Positions 22,046 to 31,624 of a DNA stretch of 64,000 nucleotides are shown here, in pieces. Both the position numbers and the translations under genes were made by a program. The stretch is from Cornus controversa. Lineage: Eukaryota; Streptophyta; Magnoliopsida; Cornales; Cornaceae. The stretch covers positions 41,494,755 through 41,558,754 of the forward strand of contig CM048853.1 of NCBI GenBank assembly GCA_026545225.1. Reading direction: 5' to 3'. Each line of letters begins with the position of its first letter. Position 1 is the stretch's first letter. A model generated the notes under the pieces. The model made no database searches. It saw only the letters and a list, made by a program, of their open reading frames with translations, and was not told where the DNA came from.

Positions 22046-25000
22046 TCACTCTAAGATTACGATGAAGTCTTCTTCCCAAGAATCAATCTCTATGTGGCGG
22101 ATTCGGGAAATCTTTGGCCAATCTTCCCCTTTCTCCCTTTGGCAACGTGGTTTCAGCAATGGACAGTCGTATATAAACAGGTAAGAGAGGGAGTTGGGCA
22201 GGCCTTCTTCTGGCAAGGACTGGAGCTTAGGGCATCTAGAGATGCGTAGATGTGTAAGAGAGGTGAGGTGTTGAAGTCCCTTGTGGTTCAGCAATTTCAG
22301 ATTTGGAAGATCATTAATCCAAAGTTCAGTAAGAGTGGTGGGCAATAGCCACTCCTCTGGAAATGATTCCAACGCTTCTTCTTCTTCATAGATACCCCTG
22401 ATGGTGAATTCTACAAGAGATGGTAGTGTTTGCTGCAAACCCCACCTCATCCTGCCCTTCATCAGTTTCTTGCAATAATAGATCTCAAGTTGACGTATGT
22501 TGGATGGCAAACCACCTCCGTCTGTAAATGATTCGACTTCTGGGCAACTTACTATCTTCAATGATTGAAGAGATGGGAGGAGGGTGTGCATCCGTTGCGG
22601 AAGCGACTTTAGATTCTTGCAGTTACCGACATAAATAGAGGTCAGATTGGAAGCGACCAGTAATCCTCCTCCATCTCCATGGAGAAAGGATACCATTTTA
22701 GGGCAATGACTTATATGAAGGCGCCTCAGATTTTGAAGCCCGTTGTCTGGAATTGAAAGCGTTTCTAAATTTATACACCCCGAGATCTCTAGAAAACGAA
22801 GCTTTGGGAACAAGTCCAACGACAGCGATTTCAGAAGATCACAACTACGAGATATCTCCAAAATTTCAATGGAACACGTCGTGTGGTAATTATTATGCTC
22901 CTCCTCCTCTAACAAGGGGGGAAACTCTAAACTCCTACAATTGGAGATCTCAAGTGTTTTCAATGTAGGAGGAAGAAAAGACACCTGAACCAGAGATGAA
23001 CAATCACAGATGCGCAACTCGTCAAGTTTTATCAATCTGCACAATTCGGGAGGCAATTCCTTCAAGTTTTGCATCCTTGAAATCTCTAATTTCTGAAGAG
23101 AAGACAGGTTTTGCAACTGCAGTGGCAATTCAGTCAAGTTTGGAATATATGAGATTATCAATTTCTGAAGAGAAGACAGGTTTTGCAACTGCGGCGGCAA
23201 TTCCATCATGTTTGGAATATCTAACATCATCAATTCTTGAAGAGAAGAAAGGTGTTGCAGCTGCAGCGGCAATTCCATCAAGTTTGTCATCTCTGACATC
23301 GTCAATTCTTGAAGGGAAGGCAAGCCTTGCAGCAACAACTCAACTTGATTGGGCACGAGCCGTTGGCATTTGGAAATTTCAAGTTTCCTTAGATTTGGGA
23401 AGGGGATGGATAATTCATTGGTCAGCTTGGGACAATCGACCAAAGAAAGTTCTAAAAGACAAAAGAACTCTCCAACCCCTAATGTATGCCATTCTTCCCA
23501 GTGTGACATTCCTTCAAACCTTAGTCTCTCCAGAGATTGAAATGGTTTGATAGAAGAAGAAGCATCCCCATAGAACTCCAGACCCACCTCTGTTATTGCT
23601 TTCATTCCTTCAATTCTTAGATCTTTTAGAGAGGGTAGTTGCCCAATTGACGGTAAGGAATAGCAATTTGCACACCTGATAAGCTCTAAGGACACCATGT
23701 TACGAAATGAATTAGCTCCTTCTAACCAATCTGGAAATTTTGTGCTCCCATAGTTGAAGATGCTGAGAGTCTTCACCCCTTCATGAGGCTGTAGCTTGTC
23801 AAGCACATCTCTTTCCTTTTGTGAATCATCCGTATTGCCACCCCATTTCAACACTAATCCTTCAAGATGCCTCTTATCCTTCATATTGGCCTCTAATGCA
23901 TCTTGACCACTGACTACATTTTCCAGCCCTAAAATACTGAGTTTTCCCCCAAGATGGCACAATTCCTTCAACTCCCTAATCCTTGACCCACTGTTCTTGC
24001 CAACTACAAAACATGTTAAATGTTGAAGATCTTTCAGTCTGCTCATTTGCGTTGCCATTTCAGTCAAATTAGTTTCTCTGATATTGAGATGACGCAACTT
24101 GATTAATTTTCCCATATGCATGGGCAACTCAGTCAAATTGAAACAATGTGACAAATCTAAAATTTGTAAATTGCACAAGGTTGTTACCGAATCAGGTAAC
24201 TGTCGGATTCTAGTATGAGAGAGATCTAAATAACGTAAATGTATCAAATTTTTGATCGACTCAGGCAATTCAGAAATCACATAATGAGCCAGAGATAACA
24301 CCCTTAAGCATCTCAAGCTTGGCAACAAGTCATGTAGTACCTTATTGCCTAACAAATAATTCCAAGCTTTCGAAAATGATATGAAAGTTCGTAAATACTC
24401 ACCCTCCTTAACAGCCTTTAATTTCTCAAATCCGTCATATTTGCCCTTAACATATGAGAAATGACGAACTTTTTCACAGATATGATCAAGTGGCTTGTCA
24501 TAATCTAGCCTAAAATAAAACTCTCCAGATATATCTTGAGCTAAGTCATGGTTCAGGTCATGCATTAGAAAATCATAATTTGTGTCATGACTTAATCTTT
24601 GAAAGAAATACCTTGATAATAGTTCATGAAAGTAGTTGTTACCTTCATCTTCCACTGATTTGTGGCTTTTGGATTGCTGCACAAGATCTAAGGCTATCCA
24701 TAACTGGACCAACTTTTTCTTTTCAAATTTGTAATCTTTAGGAAATATCGAAGAGTATGCAAAGCATCGCTTTAAATGTGAAGGAAGATAGTGATAACTC
24801 AATCTTAGGGCTGGAGGAACGCTGCAATCCAAATCCCATATTTCGCTTTTGAATATATTTTCCCACTCCCCAATTTCCAATTTAGACCGCAAGAGACCTC
24901 CAAGTGATTTTACAGCTAAAGGCAAGCCTCCACATTTCTTCACAATTTCTCTGCCAATACTCTCTAGCTCTGGATTAGCCATATAATCTTCATTTACAAA

Positions 25001-26104
25001 TGCGTGCTTTGTAAATAATGACCAACAATCCTCAAAGGGCAACTGCTCCAAGAGATGACTAGGAATTGTGCCCATCACCGATGCAACATTGTTAATGCGT
25101 GTCGTTACGATGATCATACTTTCCTGTGCCCCAGCTCTTAAAGGTGTTGTTAAGAGGTCCCAATCCATGTAGCTGTCATTCCAAACATCATCTAAAACAA
25201 TTAGAAATTTCTTCCCTGCCATGCTCTCTTTCAACTTGATCTGGAGTTGGTCGAGACTCTTGATGTCATTGTTTGATGAGGTGACATCGTCCAAAATTTT
25301 CTTTGTTATCATGAAAATATCAAATGTATCGGAAACACAAACCCATGATTTCACAGGAAAATTCTCATTTACTACAGCATCGTTGTATACAAACTGGGCC
25401 AGGGTTGTCTTGCCCATACCACCCATGGCTACAATGGGGATCACACCGATCTCATTCCCAATAGCATTGCCAGACAATAATAGTCCAATTATCTTCTCTT
25501 TGTCGTCCTTCCTACCACAGACGTCAGATTCATATATCAAAGATGTAGTTGACAGCCTTTGTGATAGTTTCCTTCCAACATAATCTCTCAATTTAAGAGA
25601 TTTTTTTTGGTCGACAAAACGCTCCAACTTACTAATGATCTCTTTCATCGTGGACTCAATCTCATCATCAGACAGATAAACGGAAGTTGAGACGGATTGA
25701 TTGAAGCGTAACAGAGATTGCTTGATCGGACGAAAAAATCGACTGACCTGATCATGAGTTGTGCTGCTTTGGGTCTGGGACTGGGACTGGGACTGATCAT
25801 AATCAGCTTCCAACCTGTTCCTCAAGGCTTTAGTAGCGATCTCATCCAACAAATCGTCAGCTTGGTAGATAACATGTTGGAGCTCGTTGAGCCAAGCTTT
25901 CACATTTTCATTGGAAATCTGCTTGTCCTCGGCATCATCCAACACTGCTTGGAGGGCCAGCAAGGTTGACTTCAGCTTGTCTTTGAGTCCATCATCAAAC
26001 TTTGGTTTGGAAAAGAAGCTTATCAACTCGCGAGAAGCCAACCGATCAAACAGCACATCAAGGGAAGCCGAGAGAAAAGCTCCACCCACCAAAGCTTCAG
26101 CCAT
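22046..26104 (-). CDS. CNL2: CC-NB-ARC-LRR disease-resistance protein (1352 aa)
   Basis: Uninterrupted intronless frame with ATG at 26104, the same start as both paralogs. Such receptors act in the cytoplasm, bind ADP or ATP through NB-ARC and trigger immune responses on sensing pathogen effectors. Order: coiled-coil domain about 1-170 (QADDLLDEIA 81-90); a Ser-Gln repeat linker 103-113; P-loop region 226-234; kinase-2 KKFLIVLDDVW 298-308; RNBS-B IIVTTR 331-336; CGGLPLA 391-397; MHD 514-516; LRRs to the end. Odd residues: the first P-loop glycine is Ala (AMGGMGKTT), RNBS-D reads CFAYSSIFPKD where CNL3 has CFAYCSIFPKD, and MHDLNHDLA replaces MHDLIHDLA. Four 24-residue LRR modules lie between 23340 and 23052. 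Shortly after the stop a CTCAG|GTAC donor (near 22037) suggests an intron in the 3' UTR. Whether it works as a receptor is open. Confidence 0.95.
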   Translation of the reverse strand: MAEALVGGAFLSASLDVLFDRLASRELISFFSKPKFDDGLKDKLKSTLLALQAVLDDAEDKQISNENVKAWLNELQHVIYQADDLLDEIATKALRNRLEADYDQSQSQSQTQSSTTHDQVSRFFRPIKQSLLRFNQSVSTSVYLSDDEIESTMKEIISKLERFVDQKKSLKLRDYVGRKLSQRLSTTSLIYESDVCGRKDDKEKIIGLLLSGNAIGNEIGVIPIVAMGGMGKTTLAQFVYNDAVVNENFPVKSWVCVSDTFDIFMITKKILDDVTSSNNDIKSLDQLQIKLKESMAGKKFLIVLDDVWNDSYMDWDLLTTPLRAGAQESMIIVTTRINNVASVMGTIPSHLLEQLPFEDCWSLFTKHAFVNEDYMANPELESIGREIVKKCGGLPLAVKSLGGLLRSKLEIGEWENIFKSEIWDLDCSVPPALRLSYHYLPSHLKRCFAYSSIFPKDYKFEKKKLVQLWIALDLVQQSKSHKSVEDEGNNYFHELLSRYFFQRLSHDTNYDFLMHDLNHDLAQDISGEFYFRLDYDKPLDHICEKVRHFSYVKGKYDGFEKLKAVKEGEYLRTFISFSKAWNYLLGNKVLHDLLPSLRCLRVLSLAHYVISELPESIKNLIHLRYLDLSHTRIRQLPDSVTTLCNLQILDLSHCFNLTELPMHMGKLIKLRHLNIRETNLTEMATQMSRLKDLQHLTCFVVGKNSGSRIRELKELCHLGGKLSILGLENVVSGQDALEANMKDKRHLEGLVLKWGGNTDDSQKERDVLDKLQPHEGVKTLSIFNYGSTKFPDWLEGANSFRNMVSLELIRCANCYSLPSIGQLPSLKDLRIEGMKAITEVGLEFYGDASSSIKPFQSLERLRFEGMSHWEEWHTLGVGEFFCLLELSLVDCPKLTNELSIPFPNLRKLEISKCQRLVPNQVELLLQGLPSLQELTMSEMTNLMELPLQLQHLSSLQELMMLDIPNMMELPPQLQNLSSLQKLIISYIPNLTELPLQLQNLSSLQKLEISRMQNLKELPPELCRLIKLDELRICDCSSLVQVSFLPPTLKTLEISNCRSLEFPPLLEEEEHNNYHTTCSIEILEISRSCDLLKSLSLDLFPKLRFLEISGCINLETLSIPDNGLQNLRRLHISHCPKMVSFLHGDGGGLLVASNLTSIYVGNCKNLKSLPQRMHTLLPSLQSLKIVSCPEVESFTDGGGLPSNIRQLEIYYCKKLMKGRMRWGLQQTLPSLVEFTIRGIYEEEEALESFPEEWLLPTTLTELWINDLPNLKLLNHKGLQHLTSLTHLRISRCPKLQSLPEEGLPNSLSYLFIYDCPLLKPRCQREKGEDWPKISRIRHIEIDSWEEDFIVILE

Positions 26105-26460
26105 GTTCCTTTTTTTCTTTTCTTTTTTCCTGCAGAGTAGAGAGAGAAACAGAGTAGCTGCAAAAAGCCCTTTAGATCGAGAGAGAGAGAGAGAGTGTGA
26201 AAGTAGTTGTGAAGGAGGAGACTAGACCAAGAAAGGAGGCGTATTGGAGCAGTAGAGCAAGAGAATAGAATATTAATCCATCTACCAAAAGAAATGCCAA
26301 CAATTCAACCTTGGATGATGCATTCACCTGCTTCTTCCAATCAAAATCCACAGTCCAGCAATTTGGAATAATTTAAGGAACATACACGTCGATAATGGAG
26401 ACTCTGTACTCTTTTAACATATTTTATCACTAAATATGCCAAAGACCAATGACTTAAAAT
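26105..26460 (-). promoter_or_regulatory. Promoter and GA-rich leader of CNL2
   Basis: Aligns with the 300 bases before CNL1, including a GA/CT microsatellite (26181-26196), a GATGCATC block near 26320 and ATATTTTATCACTAAATATG near 26420. The shared part indicates retained promoter sequence from the common ancestor. No TATA box was fixed. Confidence 0.5.
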
Positions 26461-26518
26461 AAGCCAATAATGGAGACTCTGTAAGTCAATAAAATATAAA
26501 GTCAATGCAACATTATAG

Positions 26519-26665
26519 TTGTTAGCCCCATTGTCATTGGCCGAAGCTTGGTGGAGAGTTGTTGGAAGTTACACTAGGGTTTTTGGTGTCGTTCACAGAA
26601 GGTTCCTCATACTCAAGGATAGACCTGTCCAGTCTTTGTTTGACGTGCGGTGCAGAGCTCGATGT
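26519..26665. repeat. Duplicated marker segment upstream of CNL2
   Basis: The phrases GAAGCTTGGTGGAGAGTTGTTG, AGGGTTTTTGGTGT and TCTTTGTTTGA..GTGCAGAGCTCG recur at 44920-45060 upstream of CNL3. It marks the same relative position in two duplication units, but 0.4 kb from one gene and 3.7 kb from the other. Confidence 0.6.
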
Positions 26666-27019
26666 AGACGACAGATCTGGGTCGTCCGATCGCCCTCTGT
26701 TTATACTCTCGATAACTCTTTGTCGGTATGAGTAGAATATCTCTTTTCTTTTGATAAACCAGACGAAAAAGAAAGAAAATATAATAACCTAGTATTTTAA
26801 CGAATTTACTATTATGCACTTTTATTATTATGACCCATATATATATATATATATATATATATTTAAAAAAAATCTTTTTAAATGCTAAAGTTATTTTTTG
26901 GTATTACGAAAATTTCACTTTTGAAGTGTCCTCTTTTCTATTTAATTTTTTTCATTTTTAAAAATTATATCAAATGGACCTCCAAATCTCACCTTTATCT
27001 TTTATTTTCTTTCCTCAAT
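26666..27019. other. AT-rich gap with (TA)n
   Basis: Contains a TA run at about 26836-26861. No gene or element end was recognised. Confidence 0.5.
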
Positions 27020-27270
27020 AGTAAATCAAACTTAAAAATAACTATCCCTCCATTTACTTTTCCTTTCCTTCCCTTTTCTTTATTTTCAATTCTATCAATC
27101 CAAATTATAGTAAATCAAACTTAAAAATCACTATTCCTCCCTTTCGTTTCAATTCCTTTTCTTTCAATTATATCAATCCAAATTATAGTAAATCAAACTT
27201 AAAATCAATATCTCTCCGTTTCTTTTTCTTTCCTTTCCTTTATTTTCAATTCCATCAATTCAAATTATAT
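27020..27270. repeat. Three tandem copies of a pyrimidine-rich unit of about 80-90 bp
   Basis: Units start with GTAAATCAAACTTAAAA at 27021, 27110 and 27188 and continue through a CT-rich stretch to TCAATYCAAATTATA. The spacing varies (89 and 78 bases). Confidence 0.75.
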
Positions 27271-27276
27271 CGTGAA

Positions 27277-27864
27277 TATGGGTGGCAAAATTGGACACGA
27301 CGCAAACAAGTCGACGCGCAAAAATTATTTTAAGTTTGAGTCTAACCTGTCTAACCCAAAATACAATTACGATACGAATTATTCATATATTTTAATTTTA
27401 TTCAAAGTTATATATACATAATTATATATATTGCAATTGTTTGTAATTTATTTGTTTATTTACAGGACTGATGTAGACATAAAATAAAATTATTATGATG
27501 TCTTTCTAGTTGTTGAATCACCTTAGTATGTTTTTGGAGTTTAGATATAGGTACAAAATTTATAATATAGTTTGATTTTAGGATTTACATATAGATATAT
27601 ATTTTATTTTTTATATGATCTTCAAAATAATTTTCAGGAGTGGAGAAACTCATACCATATAATTTAAACAGATTAAAAATGGTTATTAAACGAGTTATAC
27701 GGATCAACACGTATAACACGTTCAATAAATGGATTAGATTAGTATTGAAAGTTTCTGACACGATTATTAAATGACTCAAATTAAAATTAAAATGTTTAAT
27801 GAAATACTCATATATCGACATGACATGGACACTACACGAAATCAAGAATTGGCATCCCAAACTA
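27277..27864. mobile_element. Diverged second copy of the hAT-type MITE
   Basis: The start (GGGTGGCAAAATTGGACACG) and interior, including ATATATTGCAATTGTTTGTAA and GATGTCTTTCTAGTTGTTGAATC, align with 1747-2455. Flanks ATCGTGAA and TTCATGAA could be a decayed 8-bp target duplication. Ends are more mutated than in the first copy. Confidence 0.6.
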
Positions 27865-28130
27865 TTCATGAATAACAGTGTCAAGAGACCTTCCCTTCAA
27901 TGCAAGAGGTCTGGCAACAACTCTCACCTAATACAAATCTTTAGCCCTTGGCCATTACGTAACCAATCGATAAGTATATACATACAAGAGATTAACAAAG
28001 TGAAAGAAAACATCTTCTTCTTTTTTCTTTTTTTCTTTTTGGAGAATGTAATAAATTAATGATTTTTATTAAACTATTACTACAGTTTTTATATTTTCCG
28101 GCACTAATTAGTGAATACTTGGTAAATCTG

Positions 28131-28650
28131 CAGATTGTGTTGAGCTGACCAAATGGGATTTAAGGGAGAAATAACGGCTCCAGTAGTGGTTTCAATGATT
28201 GTTTTTCTTTTGGGTTGAAATATAACCAACATTCTGATATTAAGCTTCTGAAAATCTGAAACTTTGTAGCAAGATTAGAATGAAATGAAATAGTTATTAT
28301 TGATTTCAAAATTGAATTTTTTCACGGAAATTAAATAATTTTGAAACAAGAATGAAATCAACAAGTAATATATTCATATGATTTTACACTGATAATTTTT
28401 ATTTTTTTTTATGTTTGTTGAACCAGTACTCGTTAAGCACAAAGCTAAGCAAAGCACAAAGAGAAGTTCAAAGCCATTGAAGCTCAAAGCATGTCTTTAA
28501 AACCTTATATCAGTTCCATATGAGCTATTTCAGCAAAAGAGATTACATTAACTGTTATTTTTTAATCTTTACAAATCAAATTTATTCAAAACAATCAACT
28601 AGTTCAAAGTCCAACAAAAGTCATGCTTCTTCAAACTGGGTAACAACTTA
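28131..28650. repeat. Duplicated segment, first copy (second at 28811-29290)
   Basis: Both copies share GTGTTGAGCTSACCA, TTTCAATGATT, GCTTCTGAAAATC, AACAAGTAATATATTCATATG and GTTCCATATGAG in the same order, about 680 bases apart. A shorter third copy lies at 42845-42930. No coding sequence was seen. Confidence 0.75.
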
Positions 28651-28695
28651 CTCATATAAGAGAAATGAGAGAAGTTGATAAATCTTGCTATTGAT

Positions 28696-28791
28696 ATTCA
28701 TATTCATTCCATCTGCTGATGATGCTACTGTTAGGGACTGTAGAGATTCACATCCATGGATGTTCAGAGTCTTAAGCATCAGCGGCAATCG
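28696..28791 (-). pseudogene. CNL relic: about 96 bases of LRR
   Basis: The minus strand reads LPLMLKTLNIHGCESLQSL and then VASSADGMNMN, matching the CNL3 stretch LPPMLKALKISECKALQTI/VASAEGMNMN (37965-38062). The relic is open but short. It lies between the two copies of a 0.5-kb repeat, so it is what remains of a fourth CNL copy. CNL2 lacks this LRR segment, so the relic descends from a CNL3-like gene. Confidence 0.75.
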
Positions 28792-28810
28792 AGTTTGCAC
28801 AAATTGAAAT

Positions 28811-29290
28811 TGACTGTGTTGAGCTCACCAGATGGTATTTAAGGGGGAAATAATGGCTGTAATTTGTGGTTTCAATGATTTGTTTTCCTTTCGGCTTCTG
28901 AAAATCCTAAACCTTGTACCAAGATTGGCATGCAGTGAAATAGTTCTTGTTGAATTCAAAATTGGGCTTTTTCATTGAAAACATATTAGTATCTTCAAAC
29001 AAGAATGATATCAACAAGTAATATATTCATATGATTTTATACTGATATGGATCTTCTTTTAAGTTTGTTGAACCATACTTATGAAGCACAAAGCTAAGCA
29101 AAGCACAATGACAAGTTCAAAGTCATGACATCTCAAACCATGTCCTTAAAACCTTATATCAGTTCCATATGAGTTATTTCAGGAAAAAGAGATTATTTTT
29201 TCATCTTTACAAATCAAATTTTATTTAAAACAATCAACTGGTACAAGGACCAGCCCAAAAGTCATGCTTCTTCAAACTGTGTAACACCTG
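28811..29290. repeat. Duplicated segment, second copy
   Basis: Aligns with 28131-28650, with many point differences and a few indels; see that entry for the shared phrases. Confidence 0.75.
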
Positions 29291-29980
29291 TAGCTATATG
29301 TTTTCTGCCTCATGCTGCAAGGAATCAAACAATAGAGTGAACAAATAACGCTACTCCAAAGCTGGGAAAAATAACCTTTATAGTAAATACAATTGGCATA
29401 CATCATTGGGTTGTCCAAAAATAAAAATAAAAATCAAGTTCATACAGTTTGTTAAAAGATTTCTAGTCACCTAGCTCGTCCACCCAATTCATCATTTGGA
29501 TCAAGCTTGGTCCCAGCAGTGTTTAAACACCCAAGGGTAGCAAAAGATCAGTTTGAATGTTGGGCAAGGCATGACGGCTATTTGAAGCATGCGAACCAAA
29601 TCTACTCAAGATTATAAATCCACCTCTATTAGCCTATTACTAACATTTATGTGTGTTACGTACAATCACATTTCCTCTTGTACCATGTAACATTCGACCT
29701 ATGGAGCATCACGGATGATCCAATTCTGAACTATCAACCTAAGGGCGCTATTCACAGAAACAAATATACAATCTGCATACGCCTGGCTCAAACCCATGAA
29801 GGTAACAAGCATGTACAAGACAGAGACCACTACCCACAAAAAAAGGAGACAAAAGCAGCTAGCAGGAAGCCTACCACAAAATGCCAACAGGAAATCAAAG
29901 GCAATCAGCAGCATTGAATTAAACCTTGAACACTGAAACTGGGATGTCCCATTCCCTCCTCATAGACCAAGATCCGAGCC
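29291..29980. other. Start of block B, non-coding
   Basis: From about 29590, ATTATAAATCCACCTCTATTAGCC and the following TACTAACATT to ACCATGTAACATT match the flanks of the LTR element at 9.8/12.3 kb and the 3435-3490 region. This is an empty site for that element. The segment 29700-29980 has no counterpart in block A and no recognisable gene. Confidence 0.55.
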
Positions 29981-29989
29981 TTGCTAACT

Positions 29990-30600
29990 CCGAGATTTCC
30001 TTCTGAACTGAGCCCACATTGTTGCATGTGTTAGAATACATCCTCTCATTCCTCTCTCCAGATTACAGACTGTAGCTCCCAAAATGAGTTTAATGAGAGT
30101 AGATTTTAATGTCCTTCTCTTAAGATTCAAGGCACACCAGGAAATCATACCCTGAAGGCTGTCTGAGGGCCATAGCATATTACATTTGTGGCTTAAGGAA
30201 GTCCAGACGGAATGGAGAATTAAGTTAAAGAAAATATGATCATGAGCTTCAATGTTAAGCTTGCAAAACACACAACTCATCCTTTCAAGTAAGCCAAATT
30301 GCATCAATCTGTCCTGAGTGGAGAGTCAACCTTTGGCAGCCATCCATAGGATGAGGGAATGCCTAGGAACATTCCCTTTAAACCACAGAACTTCAGGCCA
30401 TTCCCTCTAGGTCTGATTTCATTCCACATAGAATCAACAGAAAATGTACCACCAGTGGGTTCCCAAATAATCTTATCAGGATTGCTTGAGTTTGGAATAA
30501 GAACTGCTCATGAACACAAGTGGAAGTCCTTATCTGTTGTCTTCTAGCTTTCCTGCCTTGACTGGTCCTGCATTTCAACAGAACATAATGAGAATCATAA
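29990..30600 (-). mobile_element. L1-type LINE zf-RVT fragment (block B)
   Basis: The minus frame beginning near 30307 reads MQFGLLERMSCVFCKLN and EAHDHIFFN, followed by VWTSLSHKC: the CxxC..HxxxF arrangement of zf-RVT in L1-type LINEs. It is the paralog of 12385-12860. Stops upstream and downstream show it is inactive. Confidence 0.7.
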
Positions 30601-30779
30601 AAGAATAATATATAAATTACAAGGCACCAACATGTGAAAACGACTTAAGGGTGCTCACCAAAGGTGAAGTGTCATGACTAGAACCAAAATGTGGGGAGTC
30701 TCCTAGAGTGGCGGAAGAGTCCAAAACCTATAACCATACAATTTAATTATAAATAAACACTTATAAAGAAAATATGGTT

Positions 30780-31440
30780 ACGTGTATAAGAACACAAGAT
30801 TTTGAATAATTATACCAGTCCACTAGAAATTCTGAGTCTGCATATGATGATGCAATAACATGGCCATTTGTTGTTTAGACTTTCAAGATTTTTATCATAC
30901 TGTCTTCAAACTAGACATTCTCTTGAAATTATGCACTTAAAACCCGCACCACTTCCTCAGACTATGTCACCCTCAACAGCTCCACCCGGTTCAAGAACCT
31001 TCTCTCATAGATTCTCTTCACCAAGTCATCACCAGCAATCAGCTCCTATCCCTTGGTGTCAAAGGGCGAGTTCCTAACTAGTCCTTTACTTACGGCATTC
31101 GGGAGAAAGACTCATCGCCTCCCATGAAAGCCTGGCAAACAAATGTTTTAGCTTTAGAGTCTCTGCATCTTATTGGTGAACATGAATACTTGAAATTCAA
31201 CAGACCCCCTCTTTTCTTTCTTCCTTTGTATGCAGGGAGGGCAAATTGTAAGAGCTCGGATCGAATCAGTATTGATAGGAGATGGGCCCCAAATGTCAGT
31301 TGGTGTAGTACCCAGACATACATATGAACACAGCAAGTTGCATACTATTAGCCGCTGGGAGTAAAAATCACGAAAGGATGTACCACCATCCGAGTTAGAG
31401 GTCAATTGTGGTTCGATTTGCAGCAAGTTGCTTTAGTTGT
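30780..31440 (-). pseudogene. Relic of the 3' exons of a Ptta/En/Spm-type transposase (block B)
   Basis: The minus frame 31426-31154 contains LTSNSDGGTSFRDFYSQ and CLGTTPTDIWGPSP, clearer than in block A. These are near the C terminus of Transposase_24-type proteins. Block B adds an unrelated segment of about 200 bases (30985-31230) inside the region relative to block A. Inactive. Confidence 0.6.
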
Positions 31441-31504
31441 GACTGCAAATAGGAAAAAAAATTAAGCAACACAAAAAATATATGAAGTAAAAAAGATGAT
31501 GAAT

Positions 31505-31618
31505 ACCACCAAAGGTTGTAGCCTAGTGGTACTTCCTCACCTTCCAAAGTCGAAGGTCAAGGGTTCAAATCCTCATAGGGACAAAGTGAGTGTATGAGTT
31601 TCAACTAGGAAAAAAGTA
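31505..31618 (+). mobile_element. tRNA-derived SINE, copy B (114 bp)
   Basis: It carries an RNA polymerase III A box TAGCCTAGTGG (31519-31529) and a B box GGTTCAAATCC (31562-31572), each fitting the tRNA consensus, 33 bases apart. It ends in an A-rich tail and is flanked by ATGAAT repeats. Because blocks A and B share it while C and D lack it, it inserted after C and D split off but before A and B separated. Confidence 0.82.
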
Positions 31619-31624
31619 ATGAAT

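Noticed and set aside
22996-23550. 184-codon plus-strand frame opposite CNL2 (and its equivalent at 38076-38645)
   Set aside because: It is the antisense of the 72-base LRR modules. It stays open only because the modules repeat in multiples of three.
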